Assembly: GCA_964612085.1 (NCBI GenBank)
Contig: CAZTCJ010000073.1
Coordinates: forward strand, 1-18,500
DNA length: 18,500 nt
Source: CAZTCJ01 sp964612085
GTDB lineage: Bacteria; Pseudomonadota; Alphaproteobacteria; JAJFIK01
Direction: 5' to 3'
Below the pieces are notes generated by a model that was not told the origin of the DNA, ran no database searches, and saw nothing but the letters and a program-made list of their open reading frames with translations. Made by a program: the position numbers and the translations under genes. Shown piece after piece: positions 7,657 to 14,614 of the stretch (position 1 is its first letter; every line of letters starts with the position of its first letter).

Positions 7657-8589
7657 CTAAGCTTCGCGTTTCCAATAATAGGAGGCCATGGAAACCTTGG
7701 CTTTCCAGCGCCGGGACAGACGGTGTTCGTTGAGGCCGAGCCGGTAGCCCAGATATTTCGCGCCCGTGCGCAAGGCCGCGCCGGGAATCGACAAAGGCTC
7801 ATGGCGGGCCAGATAAGCGATCTCAGAGCGGACGAAACGCGCGCCCTCCCCTTCGGCCCGGCCGAACGACTCCCGCAGCCAGCCATTGCGCGCATGGAAC
7901 AGGCCCACATCGAAATAGCGTTTGAATTCTTCCGTGATGGTATAATCATGGGAATGGATGACTGGCGCGTCGCCCATATAGGCCAGCCGCCATCCCTTCA
8001 GGACCATCTGTCCGGAGACGATCTGATCCTCCGCGAAGACCGCGTCCTGGGGAAAACTGCCGACGGACTGGAGCGCCTGCATGCGGTAGGCGGCGAAGGA
8101 GTTGGAACAGAAAACGGTTTTCAGCCCCAGCCTGTCCTTGTCTTCCAGACTACGGACCGCGCTTTCGGCCGGATAGTTGAACTGCCGCGCGTGGCGTTCG
8201 ACGGCCCGCGCTTCAGGGCGCGGCAATTGCCGGCCATAGGCCAGCCCGACGCTATCGTCTTGAAACGCCGCAACGAGGCGCTCGATCGTTTCAGGTTCCG
8301 CTGGGATGGCGTCCTGCGTCAGCATAAGGAGGATATCGGCGTCCGAGAGCCGTTCGGCGGCCTTGCGCCGCGTGCCGCCGTGATTGAACTCCGCCTGGGG
8401 AATGATCTCGACCTCGGCGCCGAATGCCCGCAGCCGCTCCGCCGTATCGTCGCGCGAGGAGGAATCGATCGCCAGGAACCGGTCGGGCTGGAGGGTCTGG
8501 CGTTTCAATGCGGGCAGCAGGGCATCGAGATAGGGCCCGGCATTGTAGGTCGGCAGGAACAGCGCCAGACGCGGTTTGTGGTCGCTCAT
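7657..8589 (-). CDS. GT2 glycosyltransferase, rhamnosyltransferase-like
   Basis: A 310-residue GT-A protein. It opens with LALFLPTYNAGPYLDALLPA (8-27) and IDSSSRDDTAERL (41-53), the nucleotide-binding start of family GT2. EFNHGGTRRKAAE (67-79) and LLMLTQDAIP (87-96) follow; in this subgroup the TQDA segment takes the place of the DXD metal site, a pattern usual in bacterial rhamnosyltransferases. AVFAEDQIVSGQMVLKGWR supplies the later acidic catalytic motif. It is probably cytoplasmic and membrane-associated, adding a deoxyhexose to the repeat unit. It lies 162 bp upstream of gmd on the same strand, which fits a 6-deoxymannose donor, although the dTDP- or GDP-form cannot be told from sequence. 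Confidence 0.88.
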   Translation of the reverse strand: MSDHKPRLALFLPTYNAGPYLDALLPALKRQTLQPDRFLAIDSSSRDDTAERLRAFGAEVEIIPQAEFNHGGTRRKAAERLSDADILLMLTQDAIPAEPETIERLVAAFQDDSVGLAYGRQLPRPEARAVERHARQFNYPAESAVRSLEDKDRLGLKTVFCSNSFAAYRMQALQSVGSFPQDAVFAEDQIVSGQMVLKGWRLAYMGDAPVIHSHDYTITEEFKRYFDVGLFHARNGWLRESFGRAEGEGARFVRSEIAYLARHEPLSIPGAALRTGAKYLGYRLGLNEHRLSRRWKAKVSMASYYWKREA

Positions 8590-8643
8590 ATCCCGATTTC
8601 TTTCTGCATGCGGACTGGAAACTTTCGGCTGGGCCGTTTAACC

Positions 8644-8721
8644 CTAGTGTCGTGGTTCGGAAGTTCGCTTCATAAGTCGCGGCTCGTCCGTTAGCGATCT
8701 TCCGAACCGAAACGACACTAG
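8644..8721. repeat. Palindromic element B (78 bp, family with A and C)
   Basis: Left arm 8644-8669 (26 nt) and right arm 8693-8721 (29 nt) pair around a 23-nt loop. Both arms start (one inverted) with CTAGTGTCGT and share the inner part GGTTCGGAAG followed by TTCGCT or ATCGCT. The right arm has three extra bases (TTC on the inverted strand) after the tenth arm position. Both ends read CTAG. The loop resembles that of element A read on the opposite strand. Confidence 0.9.
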
Positions 8722-8734
8722 AGTCAAAGAGTTG

Positions 8735-8810
8735 CTAGTGTGGCTTTGATTCAGGAATTCGCAAAAGCGGGCGCTGTGCACTCATGCGAATTCCTGAATC
8801 GCCACACTAG
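8735..8810. repeat. Palindromic element C (76 bp, family with A and B)
   Basis: Left arm 8735-8763 (29 nt) and right arm 8785-8810 (26 nt) pair around a 21-nt loop. The outer 10 nt are CTAGTGTGGC, and the inner 16 nt are GATTCAGGAATTCGCA, perfect on both arms. The left arm carries three extra T after the tenth position, the same place as the bulge in B but on the other arm. The ends read CTAG, as in B. Confidence 0.92.
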
Positions 8811-8957
8811 AATGTCCCCGATTCCTTAACAGGGCTTAATGGACTTCTGCGGGAACCGGCCTTTCAAGCAAGCGGCATCGTCTTGCATTAAGCTTTCCTT
8901 GACAACGCATTCAACGATACTGAGCCTGTTTTCCGTTCCTTTTCCGCAAGGGCTTTC

Positions 8958-9992
8958 ATGACCGACATCATCGTCAATTCCCGTATCTTGAAACGGCCGA
9001 CGACGGGCGTTCAACGGTATACGCGCGAAATCATCCGGCGCTGGCCCGAAGGCAGCTTCCGCACCGTCGAGCCAGAAGGCGATCCGGTCGGCATGCGCGC
9101 CCATGCCTGGGAGCAGATGGTGCTGCCGCGCCGGGTGCGCGGGTTGTTGTGGAGCCCCAGCAATTCCGGGCCTTTGGCGGTGGAGCGCCAGGTGCTCACG
9201 ATCCACGATCTGGTGTTCTTCGACATGCCGGAGACCCTGAGCCGCCGCAACGCCCAATGGTATCAGATCCTGTTGCGCCGTCTGGTGGGCCGGGTGCGCC
9301 GGATCATTGCCGTTTCGGATTTCACGAAAAGCCGCATCCTTGCCCATTTCCCCATCGATCCGGAGCGGATCGCCGTCATCCACAATGGTGTCGATCCCAG
9401 TTTCCAGCCTCAGCCCGAGGCCGAGATCGCCCGGGTGCGCCAGCGCCTGAACGTGCCCGAGGGCCGCTATGTGCTGAGTCTGTGCTCGCTCCAGCCGCGC
9501 AAGAATCTGCGCCGGGTGCTGAGCGCTTGGCGCGCGCTTGAGGACAGCATCGATCCGGACGTCACCCTGGTCGTCACCGGCATGCAGGGCGAGTTGAGGC
9601 ATTACGGCGAAACCGATCTGGGCACGCTGCCCAAACGGATCCATTTCACCGGCCATGTGGACGATGCGGATTTGCCGGGCCTGGTGGGCGGGGCGCTTGC
9701 CCTGGTCTATGTGCCGCTTTACGAAGGCTTCGGCCTGCCGCCGCTCGAGGCCATGGCCAGCGGCGTGCCGGTGGTGGTAAGCGAGAACACCAGTCTCGAT
9801 GAAGTGGTGGGCGATGCCGGGCTCGCGGTCGATCCGCATTCGGATGAAGCCGTCGCCGAAGCCTTGCGCATGCTGATCGAGAATGAGAGCGAACGGGCCC
9901 GTCTGGCCCAGGCGGGGCTTGCGCGCGCCCGCGCCTTCACCTGGGACCGGGCCTCCGCCCAGACCCTCGACGTTCTGAAACAGGCGGCCTGA
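8958..9992 (+). CDS. GT4-family glycosyltransferase (mannosyltransferase-like)
   Basis: A 344-residue GT-B protein. The N-terminal half opens with IIVNSRILKRPTTGVQRYTR (4-23), the usual 'TGIGRY' acceptor-side loop, and LTIHDLVFFDMPE (80-92). IIAVSDFTKSRIL (116-128) and VIHNGVDPSF (140-149) form the domain link. The C-terminal donor site shows VLSLCSLQPRKNLRRVLSA (172-190) and VYVPLYEGFGLPPLEAMASG (250-269), with the E256/E264 pair of family GT4. It is probably cytoplasmic and retaining, with GDP-mannose or a related donor as the best guess from family resemblance. AAGGG lies 5 nt before the ATG. The next gene starts 1 nt after its stop, so they form one transcription unit. Confidence 0.92.
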   Translation: MTDIIVNSRILKRPTTGVQRYTREIIRRWPEGSFRTVEPEGDPVGMRAHAWEQMVLPRRVRGLLWSPSNSGPLAVERQVLTIHDLVFFDMPETLSRRNAQWYQILLRRLVGRVRRIIAVSDFTKSRILAHFPIDPERIAVIHNGVDPSFQPQPEAEIARVRQRLNVPEGRYVLSLCSLQPRKNLRRVLSAWRALEDSIDPDVTLVVTGMQGELRHYGETDLGTLPKRIHFTGHVDDADLPGLVGGALALVYVPLYEGFGLPPLEAMASGVPVVVSENTSLDEVVGDAGLAVDPHSDEAVAEALRMLIENESERARLAQAGLARARAFTWDRASAQTLDVLKQAA

Positions 9993-9993
9993 C

Positions 9994-11217
9994 ATGGCGG
10001 AGCGGCCCGCCGACGCGCCAAAAGGCCGGGCGGTGGTCGCCTCGGTCAACCCTTATGACGCGCCGCCGCGCGGCAGCCATTACTGGGCGCGCTGGCTGGC
10101 CCGCCAGGGCTTCGCGGTGGATTATATCTCGACGCCCATCTCGCCGTTTCATCTGGCGCGCGGCCTGACCGGCGATCTCAAGCGCAGGGCCCGCGCCTAT
10201 CTTTCGGGCGGCACCGAAGCCGCGCCCCGGATCCGCGCCTATGTGCCCGGCACGCTGCTGCCGCCCAAACCCAACCGGCTGGCCAAAGGGCCCGGCCTGC
10301 TGCGGGACTGGCCCCGCTGGACCCTGCCCGGCCTGAAACGGCGGTTGAGCGCCCAGGGCCCGGTGGATTTCCTCTATTGCGACGATCCGATTTTTTGCGG
10401 TCTGCCCGCGCTCCTGAACCCGAAGCGCTCGGTCTACCGCATCATCGACAAGCTCGACTCCCATGGCCGGGGCACTGAAGAGCATTGGGCCGCCGCGCGT
10501 CTTTTGGCGCAAAGCGTCGATCTTACCGTCTATGCCTCCCGGACCTATGCCGGGGATGCCGAGAAGCTGGGGGCCAAGGCCACGCGCTACGCGCCCAATG
10601 GCTATGAAAACCATGTTTTCAGGAAGCCGGACATCGCGCCGCCTCCGCCATCCGATCTGGGCGCTATTCCGGAGCCGCGCGCGGTCTATGTGGGCGAGCT
10701 GGGCAGCCGCTTCGATACGGCGCTGGTCGGCGCTTTGGCGCAAGCCCTGCCCCATATGTCCTTCGTGCTGATCGGTTTCTTCGTCTCGGGCCGCGCCGAT
10801 CGCGCTTTTGAAGCGCTTTTGGCCCAATCCAACGTCTATTTCCTGGGCGAGAAACCCTATGAAAGCCTGCCCGCCTATCTTTGGGCGAGCCAGGCGGGCC
10901 TGATCCCGTTCAAAACCCAGGACAGCGATCCCTTCGCTGCCCACGCCAACCCCTTGAAGCTTTATCAGTATCTGGGGGCCGGTCTGCCCGTGGTGGCCGC
11001 CCGCACGCCTGCCCTGGAGGCGCTTCAAGCCCCGATCGCCTTGACCGGAACGACGGATGAAGCTGTTGCCGCGCTCGCCAGCACCCTTGAGCCAGTCCAC
11101 AGGGAGGATGCCGGAGCCCGGCTCGCCTTTGCAGAGCAGTATGGCTTCGATGGGTTGATGGAAGCGCTGTTCGCCGATCTGCCGGATCTGGACCCAAGGC
11201 AGCCTTTCGGTTCATAA
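9994..11217 (+). CDS. GT-B glycosyltransferase, TuaH-like family
   Basis: A 407-residue protein. The N-terminal domain begins AVVASVNPYDAPPRGSHYWA (13-32) and includes DFLYCDDPIFCGLPALL (125-141) and YRIIDKLDSHGRG (148-160), a pattern seen in TuaH-like transferases of teichuronic acid and exopolysaccharide loci. APNGYENHVF (200-209) and VYVGELGSRFDTALV (231-245) mark the inter-domain region. ANPLKLYQYLGAGLPVVA (318-335) is the donor-binding helix with the usual K/E-rich position changed to KLYQY. The function is probably transfer of a sugar to the growing repeat unit; donor unknown. It starts 1 nt after the previous stop and is followed by 228 bp before the chain-length gene. Confidence 0.8.
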   Translation: MAERPADAPKGRAVVASVNPYDAPPRGSHYWARWLARQGFAVDYISTPISPFHLARGLTGDLKRRARAYLSGGTEAAPRIRAYVPGTLLPPKPNRLAKGPGLLRDWPRWTLPGLKRRLSAQGPVDFLYCDDPIFCGLPALLNPKRSVYRIIDKLDSHGRGTEEHWAAARLLAQSVDLTVYASRTYAGDAEKLGAKATRYAPNGYENHVFRKPDIAPPPPSDLGAIPEPRAVYVGELGSRFDTALVGALAQALPHMSFVLIGFFVSGRADRAFEALLAQSNVYFLGEKPYESLPAYLWASQAGLIPFKTQDSDPFAAHANPLKLYQYLGAGLPVVAARTPALEALQAPIALTGTTDEAVAALASTLEPVHREDAGARLAFAEQYGFDGLMEALFADLPDLDPRQPFGS

Positions 11218-11235
11218 CGGCACAGGCCATGGTTT

Positions 11236-11260
11236 GATCACCTTTCACCCTATGGTGATC
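11236..11260. other. Small inverted repeat between glycosyltransferase and wzz-like genes
   Basis: GATCACC (11236-11242) pairs with GGTGATC (11254-11260) around an 11-nt loop; an alternative inner pairing uses CACC at 11246-11249. It starts 18 nt after the upstream stop. No T-run follows, so it could be a weak terminator or a protein-binding site in the 228-bp gap. Confidence 0.3.
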
Positions 11261-11445
11261 CCTGGTTAACGGGTTTGAAATCTGAAAGGCCTGAGAAATG
11301 CCCGGACAAGCGGCCGTCCGACACGGGCTGACGCTTTGACGTACCCAGCACGGGCCAGAATCCGGTATGGGGGATTGCGATCCGGTCGAACGCCTCGTGA
11401 GTTTCGAAGGCGCTGTGCCGGTTCGGTGGTGGCGGTCAGTAATAT

Positions 11446-12636
11446 ATGAAAAAAAGCGTATCCCGTATCGATCCGGCGGCCGGCGGCAGGCACCTTCCGC
11501 CCGATGACGACGTGGCGTCCGATGAGCACAAGACGCCGGAGTCCGAGGAAGGTGTGCGCGCATACGGCAATGACCGCGACCGGCCCGATATGGCCATTGT
11601 GGATTTCCTCAAGATGTTCGTGCGCCGTCCGCGCATGAGCGTGATCCCCCTCGTGCTGATGATCGTGTTCGCGGTTTTTAATCTGACCCGCGCGCCCGTG
11701 CTCTATTCCGCGACGATCTCCATGGCGCCGCCGGTGGACGAAGCCGAGTTCGCCGGCCTGGGCGGCGCCGGATCATCCGTACCGGGCCTGGGCAGTGTCG
11801 CCGCTTTCCTACCGGGGATGAGCGAAGGCAACAATACGGTCTTCATGCGTTTCAAGGAGTTGCTCACCAGTGTGCGTCTGGCGGAGCGGCTGATGGAGTC
11901 CGACGATATCGTCCGCAAACTGTTCAGCCGGGAATGGGATCCGGACACCCGGACCTGGCAGCGCCCGACCGGTTTGAGCTATGAGATCAAACAGGGAATC
12001 AAATCCCTGTTCGGTCTCGGCACCTGGCGCCCGCCCAGCCCCCACCGCCTGGCGGCCTATCTGGAAAAGAAGGTCGTCTTCGGCACCAAGAAGGGCTCCA
12101 CCACGGTCACCCTCACCTATTCCCATACGGACCGGGATTTCGCGCTCGCCTTCCTGTTACGGATCTTCCGCGAAGCCGACCGGCTGCAGCGCACCGACGG
12201 CATCGCCCAGGCGCAGGTCAAGCGCGATTTCCTGGCGGACCGGCTGCAGCGTACGACTTTGTCGGAATTGCGCAGCCTGCTGATCACTATGATGGGAGAG
12301 ATCGAGAAACAGGAAATGCTGCTCGCCGAAGAGCTGCCTTACGCGGCCGAACTGGTGGACCGGCCTTTCGTGACCGATCAGCCCACCTCGCCGCGCCCGA
12401 CCCTGATCCTGCCGCTTTTTGCCTTTGGGGGCGTGCTCTTGGGGATCCTCGCCGTCTTCATGACGGAAATCCTGATCGGCTCGCGGCCTTTGCGCGAGGC
12501 CCTGGAGCCTGTGCTCGGTCCGCGCACCCGCCCGCACAAGAAGCGGCCGCGCAGGCGCGGGCCGGATGGCGACTGGCAGGATATTCGCGACCGCGCGGCC
12601 TCGGCCCCGCGTCCGCCGCGCCGGCCGGTTCTGTAA
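11446..12636 (+). CDS. Wzz-like polysaccharide chain-length determinant (co-polymerase)
   Basis: A 396-residue inner-membrane protein with two membrane segments bracketing a periplasmic domain, the layout of polysaccharide co-polymerases. Segment 1 is about residues 64-82 (MSVIPLVLMIVFAVF). Segment 2 is about 320-341 (LILPLFAFGGVLLGILAVF), preceded by the proline-rich QPTSPRPT that is typical of Wzz just before its last helix. The periplasmic part has a helix-rich stretch at about 225-300. The N-terminal cytoplasmic part (about 60 residues) is unusually long and charged. The C-terminal tail is strongly basic (PHKKRPRRRGPDG) and has no kinase domain. The ATG at 11446 has no clear SD; the next in-frame Met is residue 49. 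It is followed by the Wzy-like gene after 16 nt. Confidence 0.85.
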   Translation: MKKSVSRIDPAAGGRHLPPDDDVASDEHKTPESEEGVRAYGNDRDRPDMAIVDFLKMFVRRPRMSVIPLVLMIVFAVFNLTRAPVLYSATISMAPPVDEAEFAGLGGAGSSVPGLGSVAAFLPGMSEGNNTVFMRFKELLTSVRLAERLMESDDIVRKLFSREWDPDTRTWQRPTGLSYEIKQGIKSLFGLGTWRPPSPHRLAAYLEKKVVFGTKKGSTTVTLTYSHTDRDFALAFLLRIFREADRLQRTDGIAQAQVKRDFLADRLQRTTLSELRSLLITMMGEIEKQEMLLAEELPYAAELVDRPFVTDQPTSPRPTLILPLFAFGGVLLGILAVFMTEILIGSRPLREALEPVLGPRTRPHKKRPRRRGPDGDWQDIRDRAASAPRPPRRPVL

Positions 12637-12652
12637 AGGCATAGTCCGAAGC

Positions 12653-14005
12653 ATGCCCGTCACCGACCAGACCTTGCTGTTCTACAAGGTCGTTTTGATC
12701 ACCACCTTGAGTCTGCCGACGGTGCTGAGCTTCGCTGTCTGGCCGTCCCTCAGAAACTATCCGGTGATCACCCATCTGCCGTTCGTGATGCTGGCCTTTA
12801 TCGGCGCGCCGTTGTTGCTGATCGATCCGTTCCTCTATAGCGGCCGGGTGCCCGTGGTCACCAACGATGCCATTCTGGCATTGTCCATTGCCTTGCTGAT
12901 CGGTGCGATTGCGTTCGTGCCCGGATTTATGTTCGGGCTACGGGACCAGCGCATCACGGTTCCTTTTGTGGAACGCTTCACGGCGGTGGTCACCCAGGAA
13001 AACTGGTCGCCGCCGCCGCTCGCCTATATCACCCTGCTGGGCATCGCCACGCTGTCGATCCTGCTTTACGCCTATTCCTATCTGGGCATGGGCTTCATTC
13101 CCGCCCTCGCCGAGGATCCGCTTGTCGCCAAATATATGGCGGGCAAGTACCAGGAGGCCTACAAGGCCTATGCCGCCTATTACCGGATCGCCATTGTCCT
13201 GTATTCGGTGACCTTTCCGTTCCTGCTCGCCCTGTTCTTCATCAGCCCGTTCCGTATCAAGATGATTTTGCTGGTCTGGATGATCCCGATCTTCATCCTG
13301 ACCCTGTTCACTTTGAAGCGCGGGCTGGTGGCGTCGCCGATCCTGGAAACGGCTTTTCTCTATGCGATCATTTTCCGCAATGGCCGGTATCTGATCCTTG
13401 CGGTCCTGGGCTATCTGGGTGTTTTTACTTTGGGCTCGGCGATCAACGACATCGCGCTTTACCTGGTGGGTATCCGCCCGTCGATCAATCTGCTGGCGAT
13501 CGTGCGCGGTGTGCCCGATGTGGTCGATCTGACCTGGTTCTGGCAGGCCTGGACCGACAGCGATTATGAAATGGCGCTGGGCCGGACCATTTACGGCGGC
13601 ATGGTGCCGGGCCATTACGAATGGAATCCGGGCGCGCTCACCAAACTCGTCATCGGCGGGTCGACCGATGCGCCGACGGGCGGTTTCAGGCTGCCCGCGC
13701 CGGTCTGGGGTTATGTGAATTTCGGCTGGATCGGCGTGCCGCTCTGGGGCCTGTTTCAAGGCTTGGCCGTCGGCATGCATTTGCGCTGCGTAAAATATGC
13801 GATCATGCGCGGCCGCACCAATCTTCTGGCGCTGGTGCTGGCTATTGGCTTTGCTGAAATACTGATCGGGACGTTCCGGATGCTGAACAGTGCGAAAATC
13901 GACACTTTCGTTCTGATTATCGTGACAGGCGTATTGCTCTTCACCTTTTTCGCGCGCATTTCCATTTTTCCCAAACAGACGGAACTGCCCGCCGCCGCCC
14001 GGTGA
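12653..14005 (+). CDS. Wzy-like oligosaccharide repeat unit polymerase
   Basis: A 450-residue polytopic membrane protein with about 10-12 hydrophobic segments. After DQTLLFYKVVLITTLSLPTV come alternating hydrophobic blocks and a large loop with RTIYGGMVPGHYEWNPG (about 312-328), then TGGFRLPAPVWGYVNFGWIG (about 342-361), a pattern common to Wzy-type polymerases. It probably joins lipid-linked repeat units in the periplasm. The open frame extends 29 codons further upstream, inside the wzz-like gene, with no hydrophobic match, so ATG 12653 is preferred; its SD (GAAG) is weak. It sits 16 nt after the chain-length gene, the normal functional pair. Wzy proteins diverge so far that the assignment rests on topology, motif and neighbours. 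Confidence 0.8.
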   Translation: MPVTDQTLLFYKVVLITTLSLPTVLSFAVWPSLRNYPVITHLPFVMLAFIGAPLLLIDPFLYSGRVPVVTNDAILALSIALLIGAIAFVPGFMFGLRDQRITVPFVERFTAVVTQENWSPPPLAYITLLGIATLSILLYAYSYLGMGFIPALAEDPLVAKYMAGKYQEAYKAYAAYYRIAIVLYSVTFPFLLALFFISPFRIKMILLVWMIPIFILTLFTLKRGLVASPILETAFLYAIIFRNGRYLILAVLGYLGVFTLGSAINDIALYLVGIRPSINLLAIVRGVPDVVDLTWFWQAWTDSDYEMALGRTIYGGMVPGHYEWNPGALTKLVIGGSTDAPTGGFRLPAPVWGYVNFGWIGVPLWGLFQGLAVGMHLRCVKYAIMRGRTNLLALVLAIGFAEILIGTFRMLNSAKIDTFVLIIVTGVLLFTFFARISIFPKQTELPAAAR

Positions 14006-14079
14006 GAGATTGATCACTTCTCACGGGCACGCGCCTATCCTAGGGTTGTTCCTGGATCGGAAGAATGGACGGGAACATC

Positions 14080-14610
14080 ATGCGGGCTTTTATCGCGGGG
14101 GTAGCGTTGGCGTTTGCCTTCGCCAGCGCTCAGGCGGCCGAGGACGACGCGGCGCCGGACACGATCAAAGACTTTATCAAGGGCTATGAGGCCGCATTCG
14201 CCTCGTGCGATCTGGACCGCTTCACCACGCTTCATCACGAAGATTTCAAAGGGTTTTCCGTCCGCGGTCCCCTCGGCATCGGCGTCGGGCCGGAGGGCCT
14301 GAAAATCATGTGCGAGGCGGGCTTTAAAATGTCCGGTGAATTCGACCTGCAATGGCACAGGCCTTTGGGGGACGGCTATTTGCTGGCGCTCCATTACCTG
14401 GGAACGCTCGAACGCCCGGACGGCACCACATCGCAAAACAACGGCCGCTTTACCATCGTTCTGACGCGGTCTGACGATACGCCCCGAGGCGCTAAAAGCG
14501 AAGACAAGCCGAAGCGGGAATACCGCTATTACAAGCCCCGGACCGAGCGGGCCGGCAATGCCGATACCCAGTGGATCGTGCTCCACTCTCACGTTTCCGG
14601 CGTGCTTTAG
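14080..14610 (+). CDS. Secreted NTF2/SnoaL-like small protein, function unknown
   Basis: A 176-residue protein. MRAFIAGVALAFAFASAQA is a clean Sec signal peptide with cleavage expected before AEDD. The mature part starts with a helix (IKDFIKGYEAAFASCDLDRF) and HHEDFKGFSVRG, the opening of NTF2/SnoaL folds, and ends WIVLHSHVSGVL, matching the closing strand of SnoaL-like proteins. A charged insert, DTPRGAKSEDKPKREYRYYK, interrupts the last strands. The start at 14080 is preferred over 14065 because GGGA lies 5 nt before it and the signal peptide begins there. It follows the polymerase after 74 bp and converges with the export gene after 4 bp. It may be a periplasmic accessory or unrelated to the polysaccharide; no catalytic residues can be named. 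Confidence 0.7.
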   Translation: MRAFIAGVALAFAFASAQAAEDDAAPDTIKDFIKGYEAAFASCDLDRFTTLHHEDFKGFSVRGPLGIGVGPEGLKIMCEAGFKMSGEFDLQWHRPLGDGYLLALHYLGTLERPDGTTSQNNGRFTIVLTRSDDTPRGAKSEDKPKREYRYYKPRTERAGNADTQWIVLHSHVSGVL

Positions 14611-14614
14611 GACC

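Larger units (their letters stand above)
8590..8957. other. Divergent intergenic region (368 bp) with two palindromes
   Basis: This lies between the minus-strand GT2 gene and the plus-strand GT4 gene. It carries hairpin elements B (8644-8721) and C (8735-8810), separated by 13 nt. Right of C is TTCCTTAAC (8822-8830). TTGACA at 8899-8904 is a perfect -35 box for the plus strand, but no good -10 box is seen at the right spacing, so a promoter there is weakly supported. AAGGG at 8948-8952 is the ribosome site of the GT4 gene. No small gene is convincing. Confidence 0.65.

Noticed and set aside
8644..8810. B and C as the start of a CRISPR array
   Set aside because: Only two units are present, each internally palindromic with different arm sequences and a 13-nt separation; there are no repeated spacers or cas genes.
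8899..8904. TTGACA as a confident sigma-70 promoter before the GT4 gene
   Set aside because: The -35 hexamer is perfect, but no sequence resembling TATAAT occurs 16-19 nt downstream.
8826..11100. Two long minus-strand frames (407 and 387 codons) across the two GT-B genes
   Set aside because: Both are antisense shadows caused by high G+C at codon position three; the plus strand has conserved GT4 motifs and a ribosome site.
12938..14017. 359-codon minus-strand frame across the polymerase gene
   Set aside because: It has shadow composition (H, R, Q, D) and no motif; the plus strand encodes regular hydrophobic segments.
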